A DNA stretch of 64,000 nt from IMG/VR virus record IMGVR_UViG_3300043331_001086, positions 1 to 64,000 of that record; one strand, 5' to 3'. Positions 41,515 to 49,259 of the stretch are shown piece after piece (positions within the stretch are counted from its first letter, which is position 1; every line of letters begins with the position of its first letter). A program made the position numbers and the translations under genes. The stretch comes from a virus. The notes under the pieces are model-generated. The model did not search any database. It saw only the letters and a list, made by a program, of their open reading frames with translations, and had not been told where the DNA came from.

Positions 41515-43031
41515 TGGCAGTGGCCGTCCGCCCCATCCCCACCGCCGGACCACACCGGCCCACCGTCGAGCAGACAGCGGTGATGGACCTGTTCAAGTCC
41601 GGCCGGGACATGGTGATCCAGGCTGGCGCGGGCACCGGCAAGACCACCACCCTCGGGATGCTGGCACGCACGACCTCGCGGCACGGGTGCTACGTCGCGT
41701 TCAACAAGAGCGCCGCCCAGGACGCCGACCGCGCCATGCCGGTCACCGTCCAGTCCTCGACCATGCACTCCCTCGCCTACCGGGCCCTCAACGCCGAGCT
41801 CGGCATCTGGCAACGGCTCAACGACGCGAAGCGGATGCCGTCGGCCCGGCTCGCTAAGCGCCTCGGGATCGGGCCCGTCCACGTGACGATCCCCGGGGCC
41901 CCGGTGAAGGTGCTCGCGCCCGCGCTCCTCGCCGGGCACGTCATGCGCGCCCTGCGCCGGTTCTGCGAGTCCGCCGCCGAGTCACCCGGCCCCGAGCACT
42001 TCCCGTACCTCCACGGGATCGACGTCCACGACGCCGACGGCGTGCACGGGAACGTGAACAACCGCCAGCTGGCCTACCACCTCCTTGAGCCCCTCACGAA
42101 GGCCTGGGACGACGTGCGCGGCCCGGCGATGCTGGTGCCGTTCGCGCACGAGCACTACCTCAAGATCTGGCAGCTACGGAACCCCCAGCTGCCCGGCGAG
42201 TTCGTCCTGTTCGATGAGGCCCAGGACGCGAACGGCGTGATGCTCGCGGTCCTCGCCGCGCAGACCGGCAAGCAGATGGTCTACGTCGGCGACAGCCAAC
42301 AGCAGATCTACGAGTGGCGGGGCGCGATCAACGCCCTCGACCAGTTCGAGGGGGAACAGCGGTGGCTGTCCCAGTCGTTCCGGTTCGGGCCCGCCGCGGC
42401 CGAGCTCGCGAACGTGATCCTCGCCCGCCTCGACTCCCCCCTGCGCCTGCGGGGCACCCCGTCCCTGGCGACCCGCGTCGGCCGGTGCGACCGGCCCCGG
42501 GCGGTGCTGTGCCGGTCGAACGCCACGGCGGTGAACGTCCTCCTCGGCGTGCAGCGCGAGGGGCGCACCGGCCACCTGGTCGGCGGTGACCGGGAGTTGA
42601 TCCGGTTCGCGACCGCGGCCGCGAAGCTGCAAGCCGGCGAGAAGGTGACGCACCCGGACCTCGCGTGCTTCGACTCGTGGCGCGAGGTGCAGGCCTACGT
42701 CGACCAGGACCCCGCCGGGGACGACCTCCGGATGATGGTCAAGCTCCTCGATGACTACGGCGTGCAGATCGTCCTCGACGCGCTCGACGGCGCGATCGGC
42801 GAGGACGGCGCGGACGTGATCATCTCGACCGCGCACCGGGCGAAGGGGCGGGAGTGGCCGTCGGTCAGCCTGGCGACGGACTTCGACCCCCCACGCGACG
42901 GCGACGGGAACCGGCTCTGGGAGCTACAGGCCCCGGAGTGGCGGCTCCTCTACGTGGCCTGCACCCGGGCCCGGGAGGTGCTCGACATCACCCGGTGCGA
43001 GGCCGTGTCCGACCTGGCGGCGGGCCGATGA
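41514..43031 (+). CDS. UvrD/Rep-family SF1 helicase
   Basis: A 505-aa helicase. Motifs in order: Q-motif region RPTVEQTAVMDL, Walker A GAGTGKTT at ~38-45, motif II FVLFDEAQDAN, motif III YVGDSQQQIYEWRGA, motif V/VI STAHRAKGREWPS and LLYVACTRAREVL. It is shorter than UvrD (~720 aa) and lacks most 1B/2B insertions. Probably a 3'-5' DNA helicase used in replication or recombination. Confidence 0.85.
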   Translation: MAVAVRPIPTAGPHRPTVEQTAVMDLFKSGRDMVIQAGAGTGKTTTLGMLARTTSRHGCYVAFNKSAAQDADRAMPVTVQSSTMHSLAYRALNAELGIWQRLNDAKRMPSARLAKRLGIGPVHVTIPGAPVKVLAPALLAGHVMRALRRFCESAAESPGPEHFPYLHGIDVHDADGVHGNVNNRQLAYHLLEPLTKAWDDVRGPAMLVPFAHEHYLKIWQLRNPQLPGEFVLFDEAQDANGVMLAVLAAQTGKQMVYVGDSQQQIYEWRGAINALDQFEGEQRWLSQSFRFGPAAAELANVILARLDSPLRLRGTPSLATRVGRCDRPRAVLCRSNATAVNVLLGVQREGRTGHLVGGDRELIRFATAAAKLQAGEKVTHPDLACFDSWREVQAYVDQDPAGDDLRMMVKLLDDYGVQIVLDALDGAIGEDGADVIISTAHRAKGREWPSVSLATDFDPPRDGDGNRLWELQAPEWRLLYVACTRAREVLDITRCEAVSDLAAGR

Positions 43032-44527
43032 CCGCCACCGTGACCGACCTGTTCTGCGGGGCCGGTGGGTCGTCGCTGGGTGCCGAGGCCGCGGGCATGG
43101 AACTCGTGATGGCGGCGAATCACTGGCAGACCGCGATCGACGTCCACCAGGCCCATTTCCCCGAGGCGGGCCACGACTGCGCCGACGTGTCCCAGGCCGA
43201 CCCGCGCCGCTACCCGGTGACCGACATCCTGATCGCCAGCCCCGAGTGCACGAATCACTCACAGGCCCGCGGGGTGTCGCGCCGGGCCCAGCAGCCCTCC
43301 CTGTTCGAGGGCCCCGACCCCGCGGCCGAGCGGTCCCGGGCGACGATGTGGGACATCCCCCGCTTCGCCGAGCAGATCCCCTACACCGCGGTCATCGTGG
43401 AGAACGTGGTCGAGGCGACCCGGTGGGTCGGGTGGCGCGCCTGGTGCCTCGCCATGGCGGACCTCGGCTACGACCGCCGGGTGCTGTCACACAACTCGAT
43501 GCACCACGGGGTGCCCCAGTCCCGGGACCGGATCTACGTCGTGTTCACCCGGCGGGGCCTGGCCCCAGACCTCGACCTCGAGCTCGTGGCCCCGTGCCCG
43601 CGGTGTGGCGCGGACCGACCGTGCCGCCAGGCATGGAAGCCGGACCGGTGGGTCGGCCGCTACGGCCAGCAGTACCGGTGGGCGTGCACCACCTGTGGGG
43701 CCGAGGTGGTCCCCGCCACCGAGCCCGCCGCGTCGATCATCGACTGGGACCTCGACTGCCCACGGATCGGCCAGCGCACCCGCCCCCTCGCGCCGGCGAC
43801 CCGCGCCCGGATCCTCGCCGGTCTGCAACGCTACGGGTGGGCCCCGGTGATCACCGCCGGGGCGGGGCACGTCTACGAGACGACCCCCGGCAACCGGGCC
43901 CGCCCGCTCACCGACCCCCTCGGCGTCCAGCACGCGACCGCCCACCACGCGCTCGCCTCCCCGCCGGGGTTCCTGTTCCAGACCGCCCACGGGGGCCGGG
44001 TGTCCGACCTCGAGCGGCCCCACCCGACAGTGTGCGCGTCCGACGACCGGCAGGCCCTGGTGATCCCCCTGCGCCGCCACGGTCACGCCCAGGACACCGG
44101 CCGCCCGGTGCCGACAGTCACCGCGGGCGGGTTCCATCACGGCCTGCTGATGCGCAACAACGTCGGCGGCGCCGAGATGGTCACCCCGGTCACCGAGCCG
44201 GCGCGCACCCTCACGAGCAAGGGCCATCAGTCGTTGCTCGTCCCGTACAACGGGACCGGCCGGGCCATCCCCACCGAGCGGCCCCTCGGCACCCAGCCCT
44301 CACGGGATCGGTGGGCCCTGGTCGATCCCGACCGGGTGGTGGACGAGTGCGGGTTCCGGATGCTCGAACCCCACGAGATCGCGGCGGCCATGGCGTTCCC
44401 CGACGGCTACATCCCCGACGCGCTCACGAAGCGCGACCGGGTGAAGCTGGCCGGGAACGCCGTCACCCCACCGGTGATGGTGTGGATCGCCGGCCGTGTC
44501 CTACAGGCAATGGAGGCAGCAGCATGA
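43028..44527 (+). CDS. C5-cytosine DNA methyltransferase
   Basis: A 499-aa enzyme with motif I DLFCGAGGSS, catalytic motif IV SPECTNHS (Cys74, instead of the usual PPCQ), motif VI VIVENV, motif VIII QSRDRIYVVF and motif X KLAGNAVTPPV. An insertion with CPRCG, C and CTTCG (residues ~190-235) looks like a zinc finger in the target-recognition region. It transfers methyl groups to cytosine C5 in DNA. In a phage it would mask restriction sites or supply 5-methylcytosine for further modification. Overlaps the helicase by 4 bp. Confidence 0.85.
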   Translation: MTATVTDLFCGAGGSSLGAEAAGMELVMAANHWQTAIDVHQAHFPEAGHDCADVSQADPRRYPVTDILIASPECTNHSQARGVSRRAQQPSLFEGPDPAAERSRATMWDIPRFAEQIPYTAVIVENVVEATRWVGWRAWCLAMADLGYDRRVLSHNSMHHGVPQSRDRIYVVFTRRGLAPDLDLELVAPCPRCGADRPCRQAWKPDRWVGRYGQQYRWACTTCGAEVVPATEPAASIIDWDLDCPRIGQRTRPLAPATRARILAGLQRYGWAPVITAGAGHVYETTPGNRARPLTDPLGVQHATAHHALASPPGFLFQTAHGGRVSDLERPHPTVCASDDRQALVIPLRRHGHAQDTGRPVPTVTAGGFHHGLLMRNNVGGAEMVTPVTEPARTLTSKGHQSLLVPYNGTGRAIPTERPLGTQPSRDRWALVDPDRVVDECGFRMLEPHEIAAAMAFPDGYIPDALTKRDRVKLAGNAVTPPVMVWIAGRVLQAMEAAA

Positions 44528-44844
44528 CCTACCGGACCGGCGACCAGTGGATCGGCCGCATCGCCCGCTCGACCCCGCTCTCGTACGACGGGCTCACCGA
44601 CCGGGGCGGGACGGTGGTCATCACGTCGGACCTGTGGCCGAACATGCCCCTCCCCGGGAGCCGGGTGACAATCACCGTCGATGAGTTGCCCCCACGCTGG
44701 CAGACCGACACCGACTCGTCCGGGGACCTCTACCTGCTCTACGAGGGGACGCGCGTCGCCCAGCTGTATCTACCCCTCAAGGACGACGCCGCCGAGGTGC
44801 AGAAAGTGCTCGACGTCCTGAACGCGAAGGATCCCCGTGACTGA
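44524..44844 (+). CDS. 106-aa hypothetical protein in modification operon
   Basis: ATG overlaps the methylase stop. A beta-rich protein (GTVVITSDLWPNMPLPGSRV, DLYLLYEGTRVAQLYLPL) ending in a helix (AEVQKVLDVLNAKD). Overlaps the DUF3050 gene by 8 bp. No family recognised. Confidence 0.6.
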   Translation: MTYRTGDQWIGRIARSTPLSYDGLTDRGGTVVITSDLWPNMPLPGSRVTITVDELPPRWQTDTDSSGDLYLLYEGTRVAQLYLPLKDDAAEVQKVLDVLNAKDPRD

Positions 44845-45604
44845 CCTCCGCGACCACCTCGACGTCGCCCGGAAGGTGGTCGTCGGCCACCCCCTCTACG
44901 ACGACCTCACCGACCTCCACGCGCTCCGGATCTTCATGGACCACCACGTCTGGGCGGTCTGGGACTTCATGTCGCTGCTCACCGAGCTACAGCGCCGGGT
45001 CACCTGCACCACCGTCCCGTGGGTGCAACCCGCCGCGCCGGCGACCGCGGTCCGCCTGGTCAACGAGATCGTGCTCGGCGAGGAGTCCGACGACGTGCCC
45101 GGCTACGGGATCACCTCGCACGTGGACCTCTACCGGGCCGCGATGCACGAGGCCGGCGCGTCGACCACCCCGCTCGACGCGTTCCAGGCTGCCGTACGGG
45201 TCGCCACGTTGCGCCCCCTGCGGCTCGCCGCCCTCGCGGGGGTACTGGGGGCCCCCCTCGGTGCCGAGCGGTTCCTGGCGGCCACCATGGCCGTGGTGCA
45301 GGCCGGGACCCTGGCCGACATCGTGGGCGCGTTCGCGTTCGGCCGTGAGCAGCTGATCCCCGACCTGTTCCGCCCCCTCCTCGCGAACCCCGCCGCCCGC
45401 CTGTTCGGGGTGTACCTCGAACGCCACGTCCTCATCGACGCCGAGGAGCACGGCCCCGCGGCCGAGCACCTGGTCGACAGCCTGCTCGCGTCGGCCGACC
45501 GTGAGCGTGCCTATCAGGCCGGGCTCGTGGCCCTCGGGGCCCGGTCCGAGCTCTGGTCCAGCGTGCAGCGCGCGATCCATGACGCCCGCCGGGTGGGTCA
45601 GTAG
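44837..45604 (+). CDS. DUF3050-type heme-oxygenase-like protein
   Basis: A 255-aa mostly helical protein with GTG start. It matches DUF3050: HPLYDDLTDLHALRIFMDHH, VWAVWDFMSLLTELQRRVTC, VRLVNEIVLGEESDDVPGYG and HVDLYRAAMHEAGA. Conserved His and Glu residues in these helices would suit a di-metal centre in a heme-oxygenase-like bundle. The reaction is unknown. In this position it may act on a nucleotide, base or cofactor for DNA modification (inference). Confidence 0.75.
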   Translation: MTDLRDHLDVARKVVVGHPLYDDLTDLHALRIFMDHHVWAVWDFMSLLTELQRRVTCTTVPWVQPAAPATAVRLVNEIVLGEESDDVPGYGITSHVDLYRAAMHEAGASTTPLDAFQAAVRVATLRPLRLAALAGVLGAPLGAERFLAATMAVVQAGTLADIVGAFAFGREQLIPDLFRPLLANPAARLFGVYLERHVLIDAEEHGPAAEHLVDSLLASADRERAYQAGLVALGARSELWSSVQRAIHDARRVGQ

Positions 45605-45607
45605 CGT
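45602..45607 (+). promoter_or_regulatory. TAGCGT -10 element, leaderless start of ParB-like gene
   Basis: TAGCGT overlaps the DUF3050 stop codon and lies seven bases before the ATG at 45615. The stretch CAGTAGCGTTG is identical to the promoter of the PhyH-type gene at 25019. Confidence 0.5.
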
Positions 45608-45614
45608 TGCGGCG

Positions 45615-46307
45615 ATGACCGACACCGACCGGCCCCCGCGGTGGCAGGAGTACCTGTCGCTGGACGAACTCCTCGAACGGCGCGACCCGCGCAACCCGAA
45701 GGACCACGCCGACCGCGACATCCGGAAGTCGATGGGCCGGTTCGGGTACACCGAGCCGGTCATGGTCGATGAGCGCACCGGGTTCCTCGTCGCCGGGCAC
45801 GGCCGGGTCGACAACCTCGCGGCACGGCGCGCCGCCGGGGAGAACCCACCTGACGGGATCGTGGACCACCCCGAGCGCGGCTGGACGGTCCCCACGAACC
45901 GAGGCTGGGCGAGCCGGTCCGACGAGGAAGCCGCCGCCTACCTGGTGGCCGCGAATCAGCTGACCATCAAGGGCGGCTGGAAACCGGACCCCTTCGCCGC
46001 GATCCTCGCCGAGCTCCGGTCCACCGACACCGGGCTCGAGGGGATCGGCCTGTCACCCACCGAGGCCGCCGACATCCTCGCCGCGTACGGGCCCGTGCCC
46101 ACGCTGGACGAACTCGCCGACCAGATCGGTGACCCCGAGCCGGAGGACTTCTGGCCGGTCCTGCGGCTCAAGGTCTCACCGGAGACGAAGGCCGAGTTCG
46201 AGCGGTGGCTCGACACGACCGGGCAGGTGACCGCGGGCGACGACGCCGTGATGGCCGGTCTCCTCCGGATCGCGACAGCGGCCCTGGCCGACGCGGAGAC
46301 CTCGTGA
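45615..46307 (+). CDS. ParB-like N-terminal domain protein, possible DpdB-like partner
   Basis: A 230-aa protein. Residues ~10-110 form a ParB/Srx-like domain: RRDPRNPKDHADRDIRKSM, GYTEPVMVDERTG, and the phosphate-binding loop VAGHGRVDNLAARRA. AAYLVAANQLTIKGGW is typical of modification-linked ParB proteins. The C-terminal 100 residues are acidic and helical. It is followed by a DpdA-like gene; bacterial 7-deazaguanine systems pair DpdA with a ParB-fold DpdB. Partnership here is inferred from order. Alternatives: transcription regulator or methylase partner. Confidence 0.7.
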   Translation: MTDTDRPPRWQEYLSLDELLERRDPRNPKDHADRDIRKSMGRFGYTEPVMVDERTGFLVAGHGRVDNLAARRAAGENPPDGIVDHPERGWTVPTNRGWASRSDEEAAAYLVAANQLTIKGGWKPDPFAAILAELRSTDTGLEGIGLSPTEAADILAAYGPVPTLDELADQIGDPEPEDFWPVLRLKVSPETKAEFERWLDTTGQVTAGDDAVMAGLLRIATAALADAETS

Positions 46308-47242
46308 CGGCCCCGATCGCGGTCCTGCTCTCCTACCACTTCTGGCGGGACCTCGACCTCGATGAGGCCCTCGGCCTGTGGCCCGAGCACCCGCTCGTGT
46401 TCGCCGACTCGGGCGCGTTCTCCGCGTCGACCGTCGGCGCCGAGGTGGACGTGCACGCCTACGCCGAGTGGCTCGACCGGTGGCGCCACCACTTCGCCGT
46501 CGCCTGCACCCTCGACGTCATCGGCGATGAGGTGGCGACCGAGACGAACACCCGGATCCTCGAAGGCCACGGCCATCGGGTGCTCCCGGTGTTCCACACG
46601 AACGAGCCCTGGGACTACCTCGAACGCCTGGTGGCCGAGTACCGGTACGTCGGGGTCGGGGGCATGGTCCCCTACAAGATGCGAGAGAAGGCGCTCCTGC
46701 GCTGGCTGGTGCAGTGCTTCCGGGTCGCCGAGGGGACCGGCACCGTGTTCCACGGGCTCGGGCTCACGAACCCCCGGATGCTGGCCCCCCTGCCCTTCTA
46801 CTCGGTCGACTCGTCGTCGTGGTGCGCGGGCCTGATCTACGGCCGGATCCACCTCTACGACGGGCTCACCGGCAAGATCCGCCCGGTGCAGGCCGGGGAC
46901 CGCGGCGCGCTCCTGCGCGGCGACGAGCTCCGGGCCGTCGGCCTCGACCCCTACGAGGTGGCGACCCCGTACTACGGCCGCCGGGACCCCGACGGCGAGA
47001 AGCCCGCCGAGGTGTACCGCCGGCAACACACCGAGGAAGGCGCCGCGAACCTCGTGGCCGCCGCGGCCCAGGCCGAGTGGTGGCACGCCCGCCACGCCCC
47101 CGTGTCCGTCGACGGGATGCCCGACGGCCCGGTCACGTTCCTCGTCGCGATCAACCCGATGGACCTCGGCCGGATCCGCCAGCACTTCTACCCGACCACC
47201 GACCAGGAGACACCCGCACATGGGACAGCTGCCCCCGCATGA
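46304..47242 (+). CDS. dpdA: DpdA-like DNA transglycosylase (TGT family)
   Basis: A 312-aa protein with GTG start coupled to the ParB-like gene. It follows the TGT-fold DpdA pattern: LVFADSGAFSA with D35 as a candidate catalytic Asp, VACTLDVIGDEVATETN, VLPVFHTNEPWDYLERLV, YVGVGGMVPYK and VFHGLGLTNPRML, then PFYSVDSSSW. Family members replace guanine in DNA with a 7-deazaguanine such as preQ0. FolE is encoded immediately after. Zinc-site cysteines of bacterial TGT are not obvious, as is common in phage DpdA. The assignment is by motif reading only. Confidence 0.7.
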   Translation: MTAPIAVLLSYHFWRDLDLDEALGLWPEHPLVFADSGAFSASTVGAEVDVHAYAEWLDRWRHHFAVACTLDVIGDEVATETNTRILEGHGHRVLPVFHTNEPWDYLERLVAEYRYVGVGGMVPYKMREKALLRWLVQCFRVAEGTGTVFHGLGLTNPRMLAPLPFYSVDSSSWCAGLIYGRIHLYDGLTGKIRPVQAGDRGALLRGDELRAVGLDPYEVATPYYGRRDPDGEKPAEVYRRQHTEEGAANLVAAAAQAEWWHARHAPVSVDGMPDGPVTFLVAINPMDLGRIRQHFYPTTDQETPAHGTAAPA

Positions 47243-47834
47243 CCTCGACCCCTCGAAGCTCGAAGCCGGCACCCGGCTGATCCTCGAGGGGCTCGGCGTC
47301 GACCCCACCACCCACGACGAGGTGGTCGCGAACACCCCCCGCCGGGTGGCCGACCTCTACACCGAGATGATCAACCCCGCGTGGTGCGACGTGGACGAGG
47401 TGTTCAAGACCTTCGAGCCGCCCGAGGCCTGGCGCACCGGCGACATGGTGATGGTCCACGACGTCCACTACGTGTCGATGTGCGAGCACCACCTCGCCCC
47501 CAGCTTCGGCGTCGCGCACGTCGCGTACATCCCAGACCTCAAGGTCGTCGGCTACTCGAAGCTCAAGAAGGGGCTCAACTACGTCGCCCGCGGACCCCAG
47601 CTGAACGAGCGCATCCTCGCCGACACCCTCGACATCATCGAGAAGCAGGTCGAGCCGAAGGGGTGCGCGCTCGTGTTGCAGTCGACGCACTGCTGCATCG
47701 CGCTCCGCTCCTCGGCGCCGTCACAAGAGGTGGTGACGGTGCAAGGGTTCCGCGGTGACCTCGCCACCGACCCCTGGCGACGGGAGTTCACCGACACGCT
47801 GATCGGTCGGAAGCCCCTGTTCCTCGGGGCGTGA
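47220..47834 (+). CDS. folE: GTP cyclohydrolase I
   Basis: A 204-aa enzyme of normal family length. NTPRRVADLYTEMINP, VSMCEHHLAPSFGVAHVAYI (zinc Cys and His), GYSKLKKGLNYVARGPQLNE and STHCCIALR (second zinc Cys) are in order. The usual MxxRG after the last Cys reads IALRS here. It converts GTP to dihydroneopterin triphosphate, the first step toward folate or toward 7-deazaguanines (preQ0). Next to DpdA the second role is more likely. Overlaps dpdA by 23 bp. Confidence 0.85.
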   Translation: MGQLPPHDLDPSKLEAGTRLILEGLGVDPTTHDEVVANTPRRVADLYTEMINPAWCDVDEVFKTFEPPEAWRTGDMVMVHDVHYVSMCEHHLAPSFGVAHVAYIPDLKVVGYSKLKKGLNYVARGPQLNERILADTLDIIEKQVEPKGCALVLQSTHCCIALRSSAPSQEVVTVQGFRGDLATDPWRREFTDTLIGRKPLFLGA

Positions 47835-47992
47835 TGCCACATGGAGCGTCGAGTCAGCGCGCTGGGTAGCTTGCGCCCATTGGGGGCCACAGCGCTCTGT
47901 GGGCCGCTGGGGGGTCTCCCGGGTGTAACGACCCATCGGACACCTCGGGAGCGCATAAGTCCTGCCCAGCCCGGGTGTGGAGGGGGTCTGTG
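47835..47992 (+). promoter_or_regulatory. structured leader with AGCGCGCT promoter
   Basis: AGCGCGCT (47856-47863) is followed by TAGCTT (47867-47872). The leader contains a CCACAG/CTGTGG stem with CGCT loop near 47886-47901 and a longer CTCCCGGGTGT...ACACC(T)CGGGAG stem near 47917-47951, then GGAGGGGG before the ATG at 47993. Confidence 0.5.
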
Positions 47993-48280
47993 ATGGTCGG
48001 TGGCGGGTTCCTCCGGATCGGCGACAACGGCCAGGCCCAGCACCCCCACACGCTCGAGGACGCGCTCTGGCTCGCGCTCCGGCAGTGCGCCACCCACTCG
48101 GCCGGACCTCTCGCGACCGTCGCCCGGCTGATCGACGCGACCCACGAGGGGATCCTCGACCCGGCCGAGCTCGCGGCCGCGATCCGGACCCGGCTCGACG
48201 CCGCGGACATGCCCGCCGACCGTCGCCGGGTGGCCGAGGCGTTCCTCGAAGCCCTGTTCGATGGGACGCTCGCCCGATGA
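47993..48280 (+). CDS. 95-aa hypothetical protein
   Basis: ATG seven bases after GGAGGGGG. Mostly helical (TLEDALWLALRQCATHSAGP, LAAAIRTRLDAADMP) with a C-terminal VAEAFLEALFDGTLA helix. First gene of a new transcription unit that also carries the LOG-like and phosphoribosyltransferase genes. Unknown function. Confidence 0.6.
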   Translation: MVGGGFLRIGDNGQAQHPHTLEDALWLALRQCATHSAGPLATVARLIDATHEGILDPAELAAAIRTRLDAADMPADRRRVAEAFLEALFDGTLAR

Positions 48281-48735
48281 CGACCCGCTTCGGTCCCCTC
48301 GTCGCGGTCGTCGGCAAGGGACGCGACTGCCCGGCCGACGTTGTGAACGCCGCCGCGATCGTCGGCCACGAACTCGGCCGTGCCGGCGTCACCCTCCTCA
48401 CCGGCGGACTCGGCGGCGTGATGCTGTCGAGCGCGTGCGCGGCCCACGCCGTCGGCGGCCTGGTCGTCGCGCTCCTGCCGCTCGAGGAGGAATGCCTCCC
48501 CCCGGCCAACCTCGTGATCCGGACGGGCCTGTCCCACACCACCCGGAACGTGATCATGGGCACCGCCTGCGACGCGCTCATCGCGCTCGACGGTGGGCCG
48601 GGGACCATGCAAGAGGTGGCCGTCGCCTCCGAGCGCGGAGTGCCGGCCGTCCAGGTGGACACCGACCGGTGGCCACTCCCCCGCATCAGCTACTCGGAGG
48701 TGCAGTCATGGGCGAGCAAGGTCACGAGCAAGTAG
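48277..48735 (+). CDS. LOG/SLOG-family nucleotide-binding protein
   Basis: A 152-aa Rossmann-type protein. VAVVGKGRDC, TGGLGGVMLSSACAAHAVGG and the LOG-type loop DGGPGTMQEVAVASE (GGxGTxxE) place it in the LOG-like/SLOG superfamily, whose enzymatic members release free bases from nucleoside monophosphates. TLLTGGL and NLVIRTGLSHTTRNVIM agree. It precedes a phosphoribosyltransferase, suggesting a base salvage or nucleotide-signal function. Confidence 0.7.
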   Translation: MTTRFGPLVAVVGKGRDCPADVVNAAAIVGHELGRAGVTLLTGGLGGVMLSSACAAHAVGGLVVALLPLEEECLPPANLVIRTGLSHTTRNVIMGTACDALIALDGGPGTMQEVAVASERGVPAVQVDTDRWPLPRISYSEVQSWASKVTSK

Positions 48736-49259
48736 TCGTCGGCTGGGCCGAGGTGACCGTCCTCGCCAGGGCCGTCGCCGCGACCATCCGCGAGACCACC
48801 CGCGACATCGAGGCCGGACCCGTCGAGGGGATCTACGGCATCCCCCGCGGTGGGTGTGTCCCGGCCGCGCTCATCGCCGGCATGACCGAGATCCCCCTCG
48901 TGGAGGCCCCCGGCCCGACGGTGTTCGTGGTCGATGACCTCGTGGACTCGGGCCGCACCGCGAAGGACGTCCTGTCCGGCTACCCACAGGTGGCCGGGTT
49001 CCGGGCCCTCTACTGCAAGTCCTGGTCACCCCCCGATCTCACCGCCGGCGCGGTCGTCACCCCCGGCGACCCGTGGCTCGTGTTCCCGTGGGAGGCCCGG
49101 GAAATGGCCGCCCAGGACGCCGTGGTGCGCCTCATGCAGGCAGGGGGGGTGGACACCACCGACCCCGGCGTGGAGCCCGTAGCGGCCGCCCTGGCCGGTG
49201 TCCTGCCCAGCCACGTCGCATCCCTGGTCGGGGCGTGGCCCGGGGTCGCGATCCAGTAG
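48708..49259 (+). CDS. phosphoribosyltransferase
   Basis: A 183-aa type I phosphoribosyltransferase. The PRPP-binding motif VFVVDDLVDSGRTAKD spans residues 72-87, and GIYGIPRGGCVPAALIAG supplies the PPi loop. Such enzymes join a purine or pyrimidine base to PRPP. Overlap with the LOG-like gene suggests they act on the same base. If DpdA releases guanine from DNA, this enzyme could recycle it to GMP (inference). GTG/ATG choice: ATG at 48708 after GGAGGTG. Confidence 0.75.
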   Translation: MGEQGHEQVVVGWAEVTVLARAVAATIRETTRDIEAGPVEGIYGIPRGGCVPAALIAGMTEIPLVEAPGPTVFVVDDLVDSGRTAKDVLSGYPQVAGFRALYCKSWSPPDLTAGAVVTPGDPWLVFPWEAREMAAQDAVVRLMQAGGVDTTDPGVEPVAAALAGVLPSHVASLVGAWPGVAIQ

